Below are positions 13,201-26,484 of a stretch of 64,000 nucleotides of DNA, one piece after another (positions within the stretch are counted from its first letter, which is position 1; every line of letters begins with the position of its first letter). A program made the translations under genes and the position numbers. A model generated the notes under the pieces. It saw only the letters and a program-made list of their open reading frames with translations. It was not told where the DNA came from and made no database searches. Source of the DNA: Scylla paramamosain (Eukaryota > Arthropoda > Malacostraca > Decapoda > Portunidae); contig NC_087198.1 in NCBI RefSeq assembly GCF_035594125.1, positions 1,524,599 to 1,588,598 of the forward strand. Reading direction: 5' to 3'.

Positions 13201-14676
13201 TCCCAATAGGGAGTGCTTTGCATCCATTTTCGCGTTTTTTGTAGGTAACAAGCTCAAAAACACTCAAAATGTACCTTTTTGGTAATGTTATTTTATTTCT
13301 TCCTATTGGTTGGTTTGCATCCGTTTTAGCGTTTTTCTACGTAAAACACCGAAAAGACACGTTTTCAGTAATTCTGTTTTAGATTTCCATATAGAGTAAC
13401 TTGCATGTTATTTACCGTTATGGTGCCTATAAAGTTGAAAAACACTCATAAGACAGTTTTCTGGCAAAGACGTTTAATTTCCCCATATAGGTGGCTTTGC
13501 ATGCACTTTGGTACATAACAGTACGAAAAAAAAAGCTAAATTTAACTTTTTTGATAATGTTCTTATTTCACATAATTTCCTAAATTTTGCCCAAATTTTG
13601 GCATCTCGGTACCTGTCAAGATGAAAAAGAAAGAAAAAAATATCTTATTTTTTTATTTACTTTTTTTTCTCAATAAAGAGTGTTATTTGTGGCTTTTAGC
13701 TTTTTGATAAATAATGATCTTAAAAACACTCGTAATAAACGTTTCTCGCAATGTCCTTAAATTTCCTAAAAATAGGGTTCTTTGCATGTATTTAAGCGTT
13801 TTTATTGGTAACATGATCAAAAACACTCAAAATATATGTTTTTGGTAATGCTATTCTCTTTCTCCATAAAGTGTGTTTTGCATGCGTTTTAGCGCAAAAC
13901 ACTTAAAGGCAATTTCTTGGTAAAAAATTATTTTATTGCCATGTAAAGTGATTCCCATGCTTTTTAGTGCTTTATTGCCTATCAAGCTCAAAAACACTTA
14001 AAAGACACTTTTCTGGTAATGTCATTTTTTTCCCACATAAAGCTGGTTTCGCATGCAATTTGGGATTTTGGTAACTAAGAATGTGAAAAGCACTCAAAAT
14101 ACACAAATTTTGTAAAGTTGTTCTGTTTCTCAATTAAGAGTGTTATTCAGGAGTTTCAGCATTTTGGTATCTAGGAAACTTCTCCATATACACTAGTTTT
14201 TGCGTTTTTTGCCTTGTGGTTCTTTTAAACTATAAACATTCATTATACACTTTTCTCGCAATGTCCCTTTGTTTTCCCATATAGAGTGCTTTGTATCAAT
14301 TTTCGCGTTTTTTTTTTTTAGGTAACAACCTGGAAAACACTCAAAATATACCTTTTTGGTAATGTTTTTCTACTTCTTGATATTTGTTGGTTTCCATCCG
14401 TTTTAGCGTTTTTCTACGTAAAACACTGAGAAGACACGTTTCCAGTAATTTTGTTTTGGTTAGCCATATAGAGTGAGTTCCATATTATTTATCGTTTTGG
14501 TGCCTAACATGCTGAAAAACACTCAAAACACAGATTTCTGGTAAGGTCGTTTAATTTCCTCATATGGGAGGCTTTGAGTGCACTTTAGTGTTTCGTACAT
14601 AACAGTCCGAAAAAAAGCTAATATCAACTTTTTTTTTATAATATTCTTTTATCATATAATTGCACTAATTTGGTGA

Positions 14677-14707
14677 ATAACTAATAACTAATAACTAATA
14701 ACTAATG
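14677..14707. repeat. (CTAATAA)n microsatellite replacing a HOR landmark
   Basis: About four copies of CTAATAA sit where the landmark TTTTGGCATCTCGGTACC is expected. The flanks are normal: TATAATTGCACTAATTTGG upstream and ATGAAGGTGAATAAC downstream. The landmark of this HOR has been overwritten. Confidence 0.9.
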
Positions 14708-15308
14708 AAGGTGAATAACAAAAAAAGAAAAGAAAAACCTTTCATTTTTTTTATTTTTTATTTTTTTTTCTAAATAACGAATGTTATTTGTGGGTTTTAG
14801 GTTTTTGGTAGTTAAGGAACTTAAAAACACTCATAATACACGTTTCTCGTAATGTCCTTACGTTTCCCAAACATAAGGTTCTTTGCATGTATTTAAGCGT
14901 TTTTATAGATAACATTATCAAAAACACTCAAAATACATCTTTTTGGTAATGGTTCTGGTTTTCCATTTTGTTTGCTTGTTTTGCATGCGTTTTAACGGTT
15001 TAGTATATAAGGAGCTCAAAAACACTTAAAGGAAAATTCTTGATAAAAACTGGTTTTATTGAAATGTAATGTGATTGCCCTGCTTTTTAGTGCTTTATTG
15101 CCTATCAGGCTCAAAAACACTCAAAAGACATTATTCTCCTAATGTCATTTTCTTCTCACATAAAGCTGGTTTCGCATGCAATTTAAGGTTTTTGTAACTA
15201 AGAATGTGAAAAGCTCTCAAAATACACGCATTTAGTAAGGTTCTTCTGTTTCTCAATTAGGAATGTTATTCATGAGTTTAAGCATTTTGGTATCTAAGAA
15301 TCACATTC

Positions 15309-15366
15309 ATATCCGCAAATTTTTTGCGGATATATCATATCTCCATATCCGCAAATTTTTTGCGTT
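15309..15366. repeat. Hairpin with a second partial copy
   Basis: 15309-15333 is an 11-bp stem, 3-nt loop hairpin (ATATCCGCAAA, TTT, TTTGCGGATAT). About 35 bp downstream the sequence CATATCCGCAAATTTTTTGC is repeated without its right arm. Other HOR copies read CCATATACACGAGTTTTTGC here, so this is a private rearrangement at the F1/F2 monomer junction. Confidence 0.9.
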
Positions 15367-17330
15367 TCTTGCCTTTTGGTTCTTTTGAACTATAAAACAC
15401 TCATTATATACTTTTCTTGCAATGTCCATTTATTTCCTGATATAGAGTGCTTTGCATCAATTTTTTGCTTTTTTTTTGTAGGTAATAAGCTCAAAAACAC
15501 TCAAAATATACCTTTTTGGTAATGTTTTTTTTTATTTTTTTATATTGGTTAGTTTGCATCCGTTTTAACGTATTTCTACGTAAAACACTGAGAAGACACG
15601 TTTTCAGTAGTTTTTTTCCCATATAAAAGTGATTCCCATATAAAGTGAGTTATTTATTTATCGTTTTGGTGCCTAAAATTCTGAAAAACACTTAAAAGAC
15701 AGATTTCTTTAAAGGTTCGTTTAATTTCCTCATATAGGAGGCTTTGCATGCACTTTAGGGTTTGGTACATAACAGTTTGAAAAAAAAAAAGCTGAAATTA
15801 ACTTTTTTGATAATATTCTTTTATCACATAATTGCCCTGAATTTTCCGAGAATTTTGGCATCTCGGTACCTATGAATATGAATAAAAAAAAAAAATCCTA
15901 TTTATTTTATTTATTTATTTATTTATTCTAAATAAAGAGTGTTTTTTGTGGGTTTTAGCTTTTTGGTACTTAAGGAACTTAAAAAAAACACTCATAATAC
16001 ACGTTTCTTGTAATGTCCTTTTGCTTCCCAAACATAATGTTCTTTGCGTGTACTTTAGCGTTTTTATAGATAACATGATCAAAAAACACTGAAAATACAT
16101 GTTTTTGGTAATGTTATTCTGTTTCTCCATAAAGTTTGTTTTGCATGCGTTTTAGCGGTTTGGTATATAAGGGGATAAAAAACACTTAAAGGCAAATTCT
16201 TCGTAAAGGTTGGTTTTATTCCCATTTAATGTGATCGTTCTGCTTTGTTGCATATCACGCTCAAAAACACTCAAAAGACACTTTTCTGGTAATGTCATTT
16301 TTTTTCCCAAATGATGGTAGTTTCGCATGTAATTTGGCATTTTCGTAACTAAGAATGTGAAAAACACTCAAAATACTCAATTTTGTAAGGTAGTTCTGTT
16401 AATCGATTAAAAGTGTTATTCATGCATTTATTCATTTTGGTATGTAAAAAATTTCTCTATATACACGAGTTTTTGCGTTTATTGCCTTGTGATTCTTTTA
16501 AAACTATAAAACACTCATTATACACGTTTCTGGTAATGTCCTTTTGTTTCCTAATATAGAGTGCTTTACATCGATTTTTTGCATTTTTTGTAGGTAACAA
16601 GCTCAAAAACATTCAAAATATATCTTTTTGGTAATATTATTCTATTTCTTCATATAGGATGGTTTCTATCCGCTTTAGCATTTTTCTACGTAAAACACTG
16701 AAAAGACACGTTTTCAGTAATTTTCTTTTGGATTCACATATTGACAGACTAACATGCTGAAAAACACTGAAAAGACGGGTTTCTGGTAAAGTCCTTTAAC
16801 TTCCTTATATAGGTGGCTTTGCATGCATTTTAGGGTTTGGTAGATAACAATCCTAAAAAAAAGCTATAATTAACTTCTATGATAGTATTCTTTTTTCCAC
16901 ATAAATTCCTTGAATTTTGGCAGAATTCTAGCATCTCGGTTTCTGTAAAGATGAATAACCAAAAAAAAAAAAAAAAAATCCCATTTTTTTATTTATTTAT
17001 TTTTCTAAAGAGTGTTATTTGTGGGTTTTAGCTTATTGGTACTGAAGAAAATAAAAAAAATCACTCATAATACACGTTTCTCGTAATGTTCTTTCGTGTC
17101 CCAAAAATAAAGTTCTTTACATGTATTTAAGCGTTTTTATACATAACATGTACTGTTGTTCTGTTTCTCCATAAAATGTATTTTGCATGCATTTTAGCGT
17201 TTTGGTACGTAAGGAGCTCAAAAACACTTAGAGGTAAGATCTTGGTAAAATTTGGTTTTATTCCCATGTAATGTGATTGCCCTGGCATTTAGGGCTTTAT
17301 TGCGTAACACGCTCACAAACACTTAAAAGA

Positions 17331-17789
17331 CATGCAAAGCCTCCCATATGAGGAAATTAAAGACCTAACAAGAAATATGTCTTTTCAGTGTTTTTCAGCA
17401 TATTAGGCACCAAAACGATAAATAATAAAGAACTCACTCTATGTGGGAATCCAAAACAAAATTACTGAAAACGTGTCTTCTAAGTGTTTTACGTAGAAAA
17501 ACGCTAAAACTGATACAAACCAACCAATATCAAGAAGCAGAATAACATTACCAAAAATGTATATTTTGAGTGTTTTTGAGCTTGTTTAATACAAAAAAAA
17601 AAAAAACGCGAAAATTGATACAAAGCACTCTATATTGGGAAAGAAAGGGACATTGCGAGAAAAGTGTATAATGAATGTTTTATAGTTCAAAAAAACCACA
17701 AGGCAAAAAACGCAAAAACTCGTGTATATGCTGAAACTCTTGAATAACACTCTTAATTGAGAAACAGAGCAACCTTACTAAATGCGTGT
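17331..17789 (-). repeat. Inverted HOR segment 2
   Basis: It has the same composition and breakpoints as the segment at 8186. It begins CATGCAAAGCCTCCCATATG and ends CTTACTAAATGCGTGT. It differs by lacking about 40 bp near its right part (CTCGTGTATATGCTGAAAC, where the copy at 8186 still has GGAGAAGTTTCCTAGATACC) and by lacking the GAAAACGTA expansion. Confidence 0.92.
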
Positions 17790-18385
17790 CAAAAACACTA
17801 AAAGGCAAGTTCTTCGTAAAAGTTGGTTTTATTCCCATGTAATGTGATTGCCCTGCTTTTTAGTGCTTTATTGCCTAACACGCTCAAAAACACTCAAAGA
17901 CACTTTTCTGATAATGTCATTTTTTTCCTACATGAAGCTAGTTTCGCATGGAATTTGGGGTTTTGGTAACTAAGAATGTAAAATAACACTCAAAATACGC
18001 GCATTTAGCAAGGTTGTTCTGTTTCTTGATTAAGAGTGTTATTCATGAGTTTCAGTATTTTGGTATCTTAGAAACTTCTCCATATAGTCGAGTTTTTGCG
18101 TTTTTTGGCTTGTGATTCTGGTGAAACTATAAAAAATTCTTTATACACGTTTCTCGTTATGTCTTTTTTTTTTATACTTATATAGAGTGCTTTGCATATA
18201 TTTTCGCATTTTTTTTTATGTAACAAGCTCAAGAACACACAAAATATGTTTTGGTAATGTTTTTCTATTTCTTCATATTGGTTGGTTTACATCTGTTTTA
18301 GCGTTTTCTACGTAAATCTTTTAAAAGACACGTTTCCAGTAATATTGCTTTGGATTTCCATATAGAGTGACTTTCATATTATTTA

Positions 18386-18400
18386 TCGTGCCTTTTGCCT
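18386..18400 (+). other. Recombination junction between two HOR types
   Basis: The sequence runs CATATTATTTATCG (monomer I of a type-d HOR) straight into TGCCTTTTGCCTCCCAATA (monomer G of a type-c HOR). This steps back by two monomers. Such out-of-register joins are what unequal crossing-over between misaligned HORs leaves behind. Confidence 0.75.
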
Positions 18401-21228
18401 CCCAATATAGAGTGCTTTCCATCCATTTTCGAGTTTTTTGTAGGTAATATCAAAAACACTCAAAATATACCTTTTTGGTAATGTTATTCTATTTCTTCAT
18501 TTTGGTTGGTTTGCATCCGTTTTAACGTTTTCTACGTAAAACACCGAAAAGACGCGTTTTCAGTCATTTATTTTTCGATTCCCATATAGATTGACTTCTT
18601 TGTGTTTTATCGTGTTGGTTCCTAACATGCTGAAAAACCCTCATAAGTCAGTTTTCTTGCAAAGACGTTCAATTTCCCCATATAGGTGGCTTTGCATGCA
18701 ATTTAGGGGTTTGGTACATAACAGTCCGAAAAAAAAGCTAAATGTAACTTTTTTTATAATGTTCTTATTTTATATAATTTTCTGATCTTTGCCCGAATTT
18801 GGCACCTCCTTACCTGTGAAGATAAATAAGAATGAAAAAAAAATATCGTATTTTTTTATTTATTTTAATTATTTTTTCTCAATAAAGAGTGTAATTTGTG
18901 GCTTTTAGCTTTTTCATACTTAATGAACTTAAAAACACTCATAATACACGTTTCTCGTAATGTCCTTCCGTTTCCCAAAACTAGGGTTCTTTGCATGTAT
19001 TTAAGCGTTTTTATTGGTAACATGATCAAAAACACTCAAAAAACATGTTTTGGTAATGTTATTTTGTTTCACCCTAAAGTGTATTTTGCATGCATTTTAG
19101 TGTTTTGGTATATAAGGAGCTCAAATACACTTAAAGGCAAGTTCTTGTTAAAAATTGGTTTTATTTCAATATAATGTGATTGCCCTGCTTTTTAGTGCTT
19201 TATTACCTAACACGCTCAAAAACACTCAAAAGATATTTTTCTGGTAATTTCATTTTTTACCCACATAAAGCTGGTTTCGCATGCAATTTGGGGTTTTGGT
19301 AACTAAGGATGTGAAAAGCACTCAAAATACACGCATTTAGTAAGATTGTTCTGTTTCTCAATTAAAAGTGTTGTTCCAGAGTTTCAGCATTTTGAAATGT
19401 AAGAAACTTCTCTATATACACGAGTTTTTGCGTTTTTTGCCTTGTAGTTCTTGTGGAACTATAAAACACTCATTATACACGTTTCTCGTAATGTCCTTTT
19501 GCTTCCCAATATAGAGAGCTTTCCATCTATTTTCGCGTTTTTTGTAGGTAACAATTTCTAAAACACTCAAAATTCTATTATTCTATTCTTTCATATTGGT
19601 TGGTTTGCATCCGTTTTAGCATTTTTCTACGTAAAACACCGAAAAAACACGTTTTTAGTAATATTGTTTTGGATTCCCATATAGATTGATTCCATGTTAT
19701 TTATCGTGTTGGTTCCTAAGATGCTGAAAAACTCTCATGAGACCGTTTTCTGGCAAAGATTTTTAATTTCCCCATATAGGTGGCTTTGCATGCACTTTAG
19801 GGGTTTGGTACATAATAGTCCGAAAAAAAAAAAAACTAAACTTAACTTTTTTGATAATGTTCTTATTTCACATAATTTCCTGAATTTTGCCCGAATTTTG
19901 GCATCTAGGTACCTGTGAAGATGAATAAGAAAGAAAAAAATATCGTATTTTTTTTATTTATTTAATGTTTCTCAATAAAGAATGTTATTTGTGGCTTTTA
20001 CCTTTTTGAACTTAATGAACTTAATGAACTTAAAAACACTCATAATACACGTTTCTCGTAATCTCCTTTCGTTTCCTAAAAATAGAGTTCTTTGCATGTA
20101 TTTTAGCGTTTTCATTGGTAACATGATCAAAAACACTCAAAATATGTTTTTGGTAATATTATTCTGTTTCACCATAAAGAGTGTTTTGCATGCGTTTTAG
20201 TGTTTTGGTATATAAGGAGCTCAAAAACACTTAAAGGCAAGTTTTTGGTAAAAATTCGATTTCCTCCAATGTAATGTGATTGCCTTCCTTTTTAGTGCTT
20301 TATTGCCTATCACGCTCAAAAACACTGAAAAGACACTTTTCTGGTAAAGTCTTTTTTTTTCGCACAAATCTAATTTCGCATGCGATTTGGGGTTTTGGTA
20401 ACTAAGAATGTGAAAAGCACTCAAAATACACGCATTTATTAAGGTTGTTCTGTTTCTCAATTAGGAATGTTATACATGAGTTTCAGCATTTTTGTATCTA
20501 GGAAACCTCTCCATATACACGAGGTTTTGAGTTTTTTGCCTTGTGGTTCTTTTGAACTATAAAACAATCATTATACACTTTTCTTGTAATGTCCTTTTGT
20601 TTTTCAATATAGAGTGCTTTGCATCAATTTTCGCGTTTTTTGTAGGTTATAAGCTCAAAAACACTCAAAATATATCTTTTTAGTAACGTTTTTCTATTTC
20701 TTTATATTGGTTGCTTTTCATCCGTTTTAGCGTTTTTCTACGTAAAACACCGAGAAGACACGTTTTCAGTAATTTTGTTTTGCATCCACATGTAAAGATG
20801 AGTTCCTTATTATTTATCGTGTTGGTGCTTAACATGCTAAAAAAAAACACTCAAAACACAGATATCTGGTAAGGTCGTTAAATTTCTTCATATAGGAGGC
20901 TTTGCATGCACTTTAGGGTTTGGTACATAACAGTTCGGAAAAAAAAAAAAACTGAAATTAACTTTTTTTATAATATTCTTTTATCATACGATTCCCCTGA
21001 ATTATCCCAGAATTTTGGCATCTCGGTACTATGAAGATGAATAACAAAAAAAAAAAATCCAATATTTTATTATTTTTTTATTTTTTTTATTTTCTAAATA
21101 AAGAGTGTTATTTGTGGGTTTCAGCTTTTTGGTACTTAAAGAACTTAAAAAAAAAACACTCATAATACACATTTCTCGTAATGTCCTTTTGTTTCCCAAA
21201 CATAATGTTCTTTGCATGTACTTTAGCG

Positions 21229-21352
21229 TTATATATGTTATATATATTATATATATGTTTTGTTATATATGTTATATATATATATGTTATATATATATAT
21301 ATAACAATATATATATTGTTATATATGTTATATATATATGTTTTGTTATATA
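21229..21352. repeat. Compound TATA/TATATGT microsatellite
   Basis: About 120 bp of TA-rich repeats interrupted by GTTATATATG and TTTTGTTATATATG. It contains an internal palindrome of the type ACAATATATATATTGT. It replaces the middle of monomer B: GCGTT is normal on the left, and GTTTTCGGTAATG resumes on the right. Confidence 0.93.
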
Positions 21353-24300
21353 TGTTTTCGGTAATGTTATTCTGTTTCTCCATAAAGTTTGTTTTGCATG
21401 CGTTTTAGCGGTTTGTTATATAAGGAGCTCAAAAACACTTAAAGGCAAGTTTTTGGTATAAAATTGGTGTTATTCTAATGTAATTTCATTGCTGTGCTTT
21501 TTAGTGATTTATTGCCTATCACGCTGAAAAACCCTTAAAAGACACTTTTCTGGTAATGTCATTTTTTTTTTTCTCACATAAAGGTGGTTTCGCATGTAAT
21601 TTGGGGTTTTGATAACTAAGAATGTGAAAAACACGCAAAATACACGCGTTTAGTAAGGTTGTTCTGTTTCTCAGTTAAGAGTGTTATTCATGAGTTCCAG
21701 CATTTTGGTATCTAGGAACATTTTCCATATACACGAGTTTTTGTGTTTTTTGCCTTTTGGTTCGTTTGAACTATAAAAAACTCATTATACACTTTTCTTG
21801 AAAAGTCCTTTTGTTTTCTTATGTAGAGTGCTTTGCATCAATTTTCCCGTTTCTTTGTAGGTAACAATTACATAACACTCAAAATATACCTTTTTTCGTA
21901 ATGTTTTTTTTCTATTTGTTGATATTGGTTGGTTTGCATCCGTTTCAACGTTTTTCTACGTAAAACACTGAAAAGACAGGTTTTCAGCAATTTTGTTTTG
22001 GATTCTGATATAGGGTGAGTTCCTTATTATTTATCGTTTTGGTGCCTAACATGCTTAAAAACACTCAAAAAACAGATTTCTGGTAAGGTCGTTTAATTTC
22101 CTCATATAGGAGTCTTTGGATGCACTTTAGGGTTTGGTATATAACAATCCAAAAAAAAAAAAAAGCTAAAATTAACTTTTTTGATAATTTTCTTTTATCA
22201 TATAATAGCCCTGAATTTTCCCAGAATTTTGGAATCTCGTTACCTATGAAGATGAATAACAAAAAAAAAAATCCTATTTTTTTATTTTCTTACTTTTTTT
22301 TCTAAATAAAGAGTGTTATTTGTGGGTTTTATCTTTTTGGTACTTTAGGAACTTAAAAACACTTATAATATACATTTCTCGTAATGTCCTTTCGTTTCGC
22401 AAACATAAGGTTCTTTATATGTATTTAAGCGTTTTTATAGATAACATGATCAAAATCCAAAAAATATATGTTTTTGGTAATTTTATTCTGTTTCTCCATA
22501 AAAGATGTTTTGCATGCATTTTAGCGTTTTGGTATGTAATGAGCTCAAAAACACTTAAAGGCAAGTTCTTGGTAAAAGTTGTTTTTATTCCCATGTAATG
22601 TTATTACCCTGCTTTTTAGTGCTTTATTGCCTAACATGCTCAAAACACTCAAAAGACACTTTTCTGGTAATATCATTTATTTCCCACATAAAGCTAGTTT
22701 TGCATGGAATTTGGGAATTTGGTAACTAAGAATGTGAAAAAAACTCAAAACACAGCCATTAATAAGGTTTTTCTATTTCTTAATTAAAAGTGTCATTCAT
22801 GAGTTTCAGCATTTTGGTATGTAAGAAACTTTTCAAATACACACATTTGGTAAGGTATTTTTGTTTCAAAATTAAAAGTGTTATTCATGAGTTTCATCTT
22901 TTTGGTATGTAAGAATCTTCTTTATGTACACGAGTTTTTTAGTTTTTTACCTTGTGGTTCTTGTCAAACAATAAAACACTCATACACGTTTCTCGTAATG
23001 TCCTTTTCTTTGGCAATATCAAGTGCTTTCCATCCATTTTTTTGCTTTTTTTGTAAGTAACAAGCTCAAAAACACATCAAAATATATCTTTTTGGTAATG
23101 TTATTCTATTTCTTCTTATTGATTGGTTTACATCCATTTTAGCGTTTTTTAAGTAAATCACTGAAAAAACACGTTTTCAGTAATATTGTTGAAATTGCTG
23201 AAAAACACTCAAAAGACAGGTTTCTGGTAAAGTCGTGTAATTTCCCCATATAGGTGGATTTTCATGCACTTCAGGGTTGGTACATAACTCCGGAAAAGGC
23301 TAAAATTATTATTTTTATAAAGATTTTTTTTACAAAATTTCCATGAATTTTACAAGAATTTTGGCATCTCGGTACCTATGAAGATAAATAACAAAAAAAA
23401 ATTTTTTTTTTTTTCTCTTTATAAAGTGTTATTTATGGGTTTTAGCTTTCTGGTACTGAAGGAACTTAAAAACACTCATAATACACGATTTTCGTAATGT
23501 CCTTTTGTTATACAAACATAGGGTCCTTTACATGTATTTAAGCGTTTTTATAGGTTACATGATAAAAAAAACTCAAAATACATGTTTTTGGTAATGTTAT
23601 TCTGTTTCTCCATAAAGGGTGTTTTGCATGCGTTTTAGCGATTTGGTATATAAGGAGTTAAAAAACACTTAAAGGCAAGTTCTTCGTAAAAGTTGGTTTT
23701 ATTCCCATGTAATGTGATTTTTCTGCTTTTTAGTGCTTTGTTGCATATCACGCTCAAAAACACTAAAAAGACACTTTTTTGGTAATGTCATTTTTTTTTC
23801 CACATAAAGGTAGTTTCGCATGTAATTTGGGATTTTCGTAACTAAAAATGTGAAAAACACTCAAAATACACACATTTGGTAAGGTAGTTCTGTTTCTCAA
23901 TTAAAAGTGTTATTCATGCATTTCAGCATTTTGGTATGTAAGAAACTTCTCTATATACACGAATTTTTGTGTTTTTTGCCTTGTGGTTCGTGTGAAACTA
24001 TAAAACACTCATTATACACGTTTTTCGTAATGTTCTTTTCTTTCCCAATATAGAGTGCTTTCCATCCATTTTCGCATTTTTTGTAGGTAACAAGCTGAAA
24101 AACACTCAAAATATATCTTTTTGGTAATGTTATTGGATTTCTTCATATTGGTTGGCTTGCATCCGTTTTAGCGTTTTTCTTCGTAAATCACTGAAAAGAC
24201 ACGTTTTCAGTAATATTGTTGAAATTGCTGGAAAAAACACTCAAAAGACAGATTTCTGGTAAAGTCGTGTAATTTCCCCATATAGGTGGCTTTGCATGCA

Positions 24301-24891
24301 CTTCTGGGTTTGGTGCATAATTCCGGAAAAAATAAAAAATAAAAATTTATAATGTGTTTTTTACATAATTTCCCTGAATTTTGCCTGAATTTTGGCATCT
24401 TCATACCTGTTTAGATGAATATAAAAAAAAAATCTAATTTTTGTTATTTATTTTTTCTCTATTTGTGGGTTTTAGTTTTTTGGTATTTAAGGAACTTAAA
24501 AACAATCATAATACACGATTTTCGTAATGTCCTTTCGTTTCACAGACATAGAGTTCTTTGCATGTATTTAAGCGTTTTTATAGGTAACATGATCAAAAAA
24601 CACTCAAAATAATGTAACAAAATAATGTATAAATGTAATTTGGGATTTTCGTAACTAAGAATGTGAAAAACACTCAAAATACACACATTTGGTAAGGTAG
24701 TTCAGTTTCTCAATTAAAAGTGTTATTCATGAGTTTTAGCATTTTGGTATGTAAGAAACTTCTCTAAATACACGAGTTTTTGCGTTTTTTGTCTTGTGGT
24801 CCTTGTGAAACTATATAACAATCATTATACACGTTTCTCTAAATATCCTTTTTTCTTCCCAATATAGAGTGCTTTTACATCCATTTTCGCG

Positions 24892-24915
24892 TTTTTTTTT
24901 TTTTTTTTTTTTTTT
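24892..24915. repeat. T24 homopolymer
   Basis: Twenty-four T in a row in monomer G, expanded from the TTTTTT normally following TTCGCG. A similar T20 run lies at 26789-26808 in monomer E. Homopolymers of this length are prone to length error in sequencing. Confidence 0.95.
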
Positions 24916-26484
24916 GTAGGTATAAAAGCCCCAAAACACGTTTTGGTAATATTATTCTATTTCTTCATATTCGTTGCTTTGCATCCGTTTTAGCGTTTTT
25001 TTCTACGTAAAACGCTGAAAAGACACGTTTTCAGTAATTTTGTTTGGATTCACATATTGACTGACTTCCATATTATTTATCGGTTTGGTGCCTAACATAC
25101 TGAAAAACACTGAAAAGACAGGTTTCTGGTAAAGTCGTTTAATTTCCTCATATAGGTGGCTTTGCATGCACTTTAAGGTTTGGTAAATAACAATCCGAAA
25201 AAAAAGCTATAATTAACTTTTTTTGATAATGTTCTTTTTTCCACATAAATTCCCTGAATTTTGGCAGAATTTTTTATTTTTTTTTCTCTTTAAAGAGTGT
25301 TATTTGTGGGTTTTAACGTTTTGGTACTTATGGAACTTCAAAACAGTCATAATACACGTTTTTCGTAATGTCCTTTCGTTTCCCAAAGATAGGGTTCTTT
25401 GCATGTATTTGAGCGTTTTTATAGGTAACATGATGAAAAACACTTAAAACACATGTTTTTTGTAATGTTTTTTTCTGCTTCTCCATAAAGGAGTGTTTTG
25501 CATGCGTTTCAGCGTTTTGGTATGTAAGGAGCTCAAAAACACATAATAGCAAGTTCTTGGTCGAAGTTGGTTTTATTCTCATGTAATGTGATTGCCCTGC
25601 TTTCTAGTGCTTTATTGCCAAACACGCTCAAAAACACTTAAAAGACACTTCTGGTAATGTCATTTCTTTCTCACATAAAGGTAGTTTCGCATGCTTTTTG
25701 GGATTTTGCTAACTAACAATGTGAAAAACAATGAAAATACACGCTTTTGGTAAGATTGTTCTGTTTCTCAATTAAGATTGTTATTCATGAGTTTCAGCAT
25801 TTTCGTATCTAAGAAACTTCTTTATATACACAAGTTTTTGCGCTTTTTGCCTTGTGGTTCTTGTGAACCATAAGTTCTTTTGCTCGAAAATAATAAGACA
25901 CTCATTATACACGTTTCTCGTAATGTCCTTTTCTTTCTCAATAGGGAGTGCTTTGCATCCATTTTCACCTTTTTTGTAGGTAACCAGCTCAAAAATACTG
26001 AAAATATAGTTTTTTTGTAATGTTATTCTATTTTTTTTCATATTGGTTGGTTTGTATCCGTTTTAGCGTTTTTCTACGTAAAACACCAAAAAGACACGTT
26101 TTCAGTAATTTTGTTTTGGATTCCCATATAGAGTGACTTCCATGTTATTTATCGTTTTGGTGCCTAGCAAGCTGAAAAACACCCATAAGACAGTTTTCTG
26201 GCAAAGACGTTTGATTTCCCTATATAGGTGGCTTTGCATGCACTTTATGGTTTGCTACATAACAGTCGAGAAAAAAAAAAGCTAAAATTAACTTTTCTGA
26301 TATTGTTCTTATTTCAGAAAATTTCATGAACTTTGCTTGTATTTTGACACCTCGGTACCTGTGAAGATGAATAAGAAAGAAAAAAAAATATCGTATTTAT
26401 TTTATTTATTTTTTTCTCAATAGAGAGTTATTTGTGGCTTTTAGCTTTTTGGTACTTAATGAATTTAAAAATACTCATAATACA

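Larger units (their letters stand above)
8186..17330. repeat. One period (~9.1 kb) of a super-higher-order repeat
   Basis: Measured from the start of inverted segment 1 to the start of inverted segment 2. It holds the inverted segment plus eight forward HOR variants in the order d, e, b, f, e/c, a, a, f. Parts of this order recur elsewhere: f, inverted segment, d, e, b at 40714-43895; d, e at 30205-31125; b, f, e/c at 24394-26346; and b, f, e/c, a, a, f, inverted segment at 58109-63652. The boundaries are a convention, because a tandem repeat has no natural start. Confidence 0.72.
8691..17330 (+). repeat. Satellite HOR array, forward block 2
   Basis: Landmarks lie at about 9483, 10413, 11435, 12496, 13600, 14670 (degraded), 15857 and 16930. 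The order of variants is d (CTATGAACATCAATAAC), e (GAACCACAAGTTC insertion, with most of one monomer lost before the landmark), b (TTCCGGAAAA), f (GGTGGCATGCACTTTAGAG), e/c mix, a, a, f. The block ends at inverted segment 2. The same order is seen again from about 58109 to 63652. This is the cleanest full period of the super-repeat in the window. No gene is recognisable. Confidence 0.88.
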
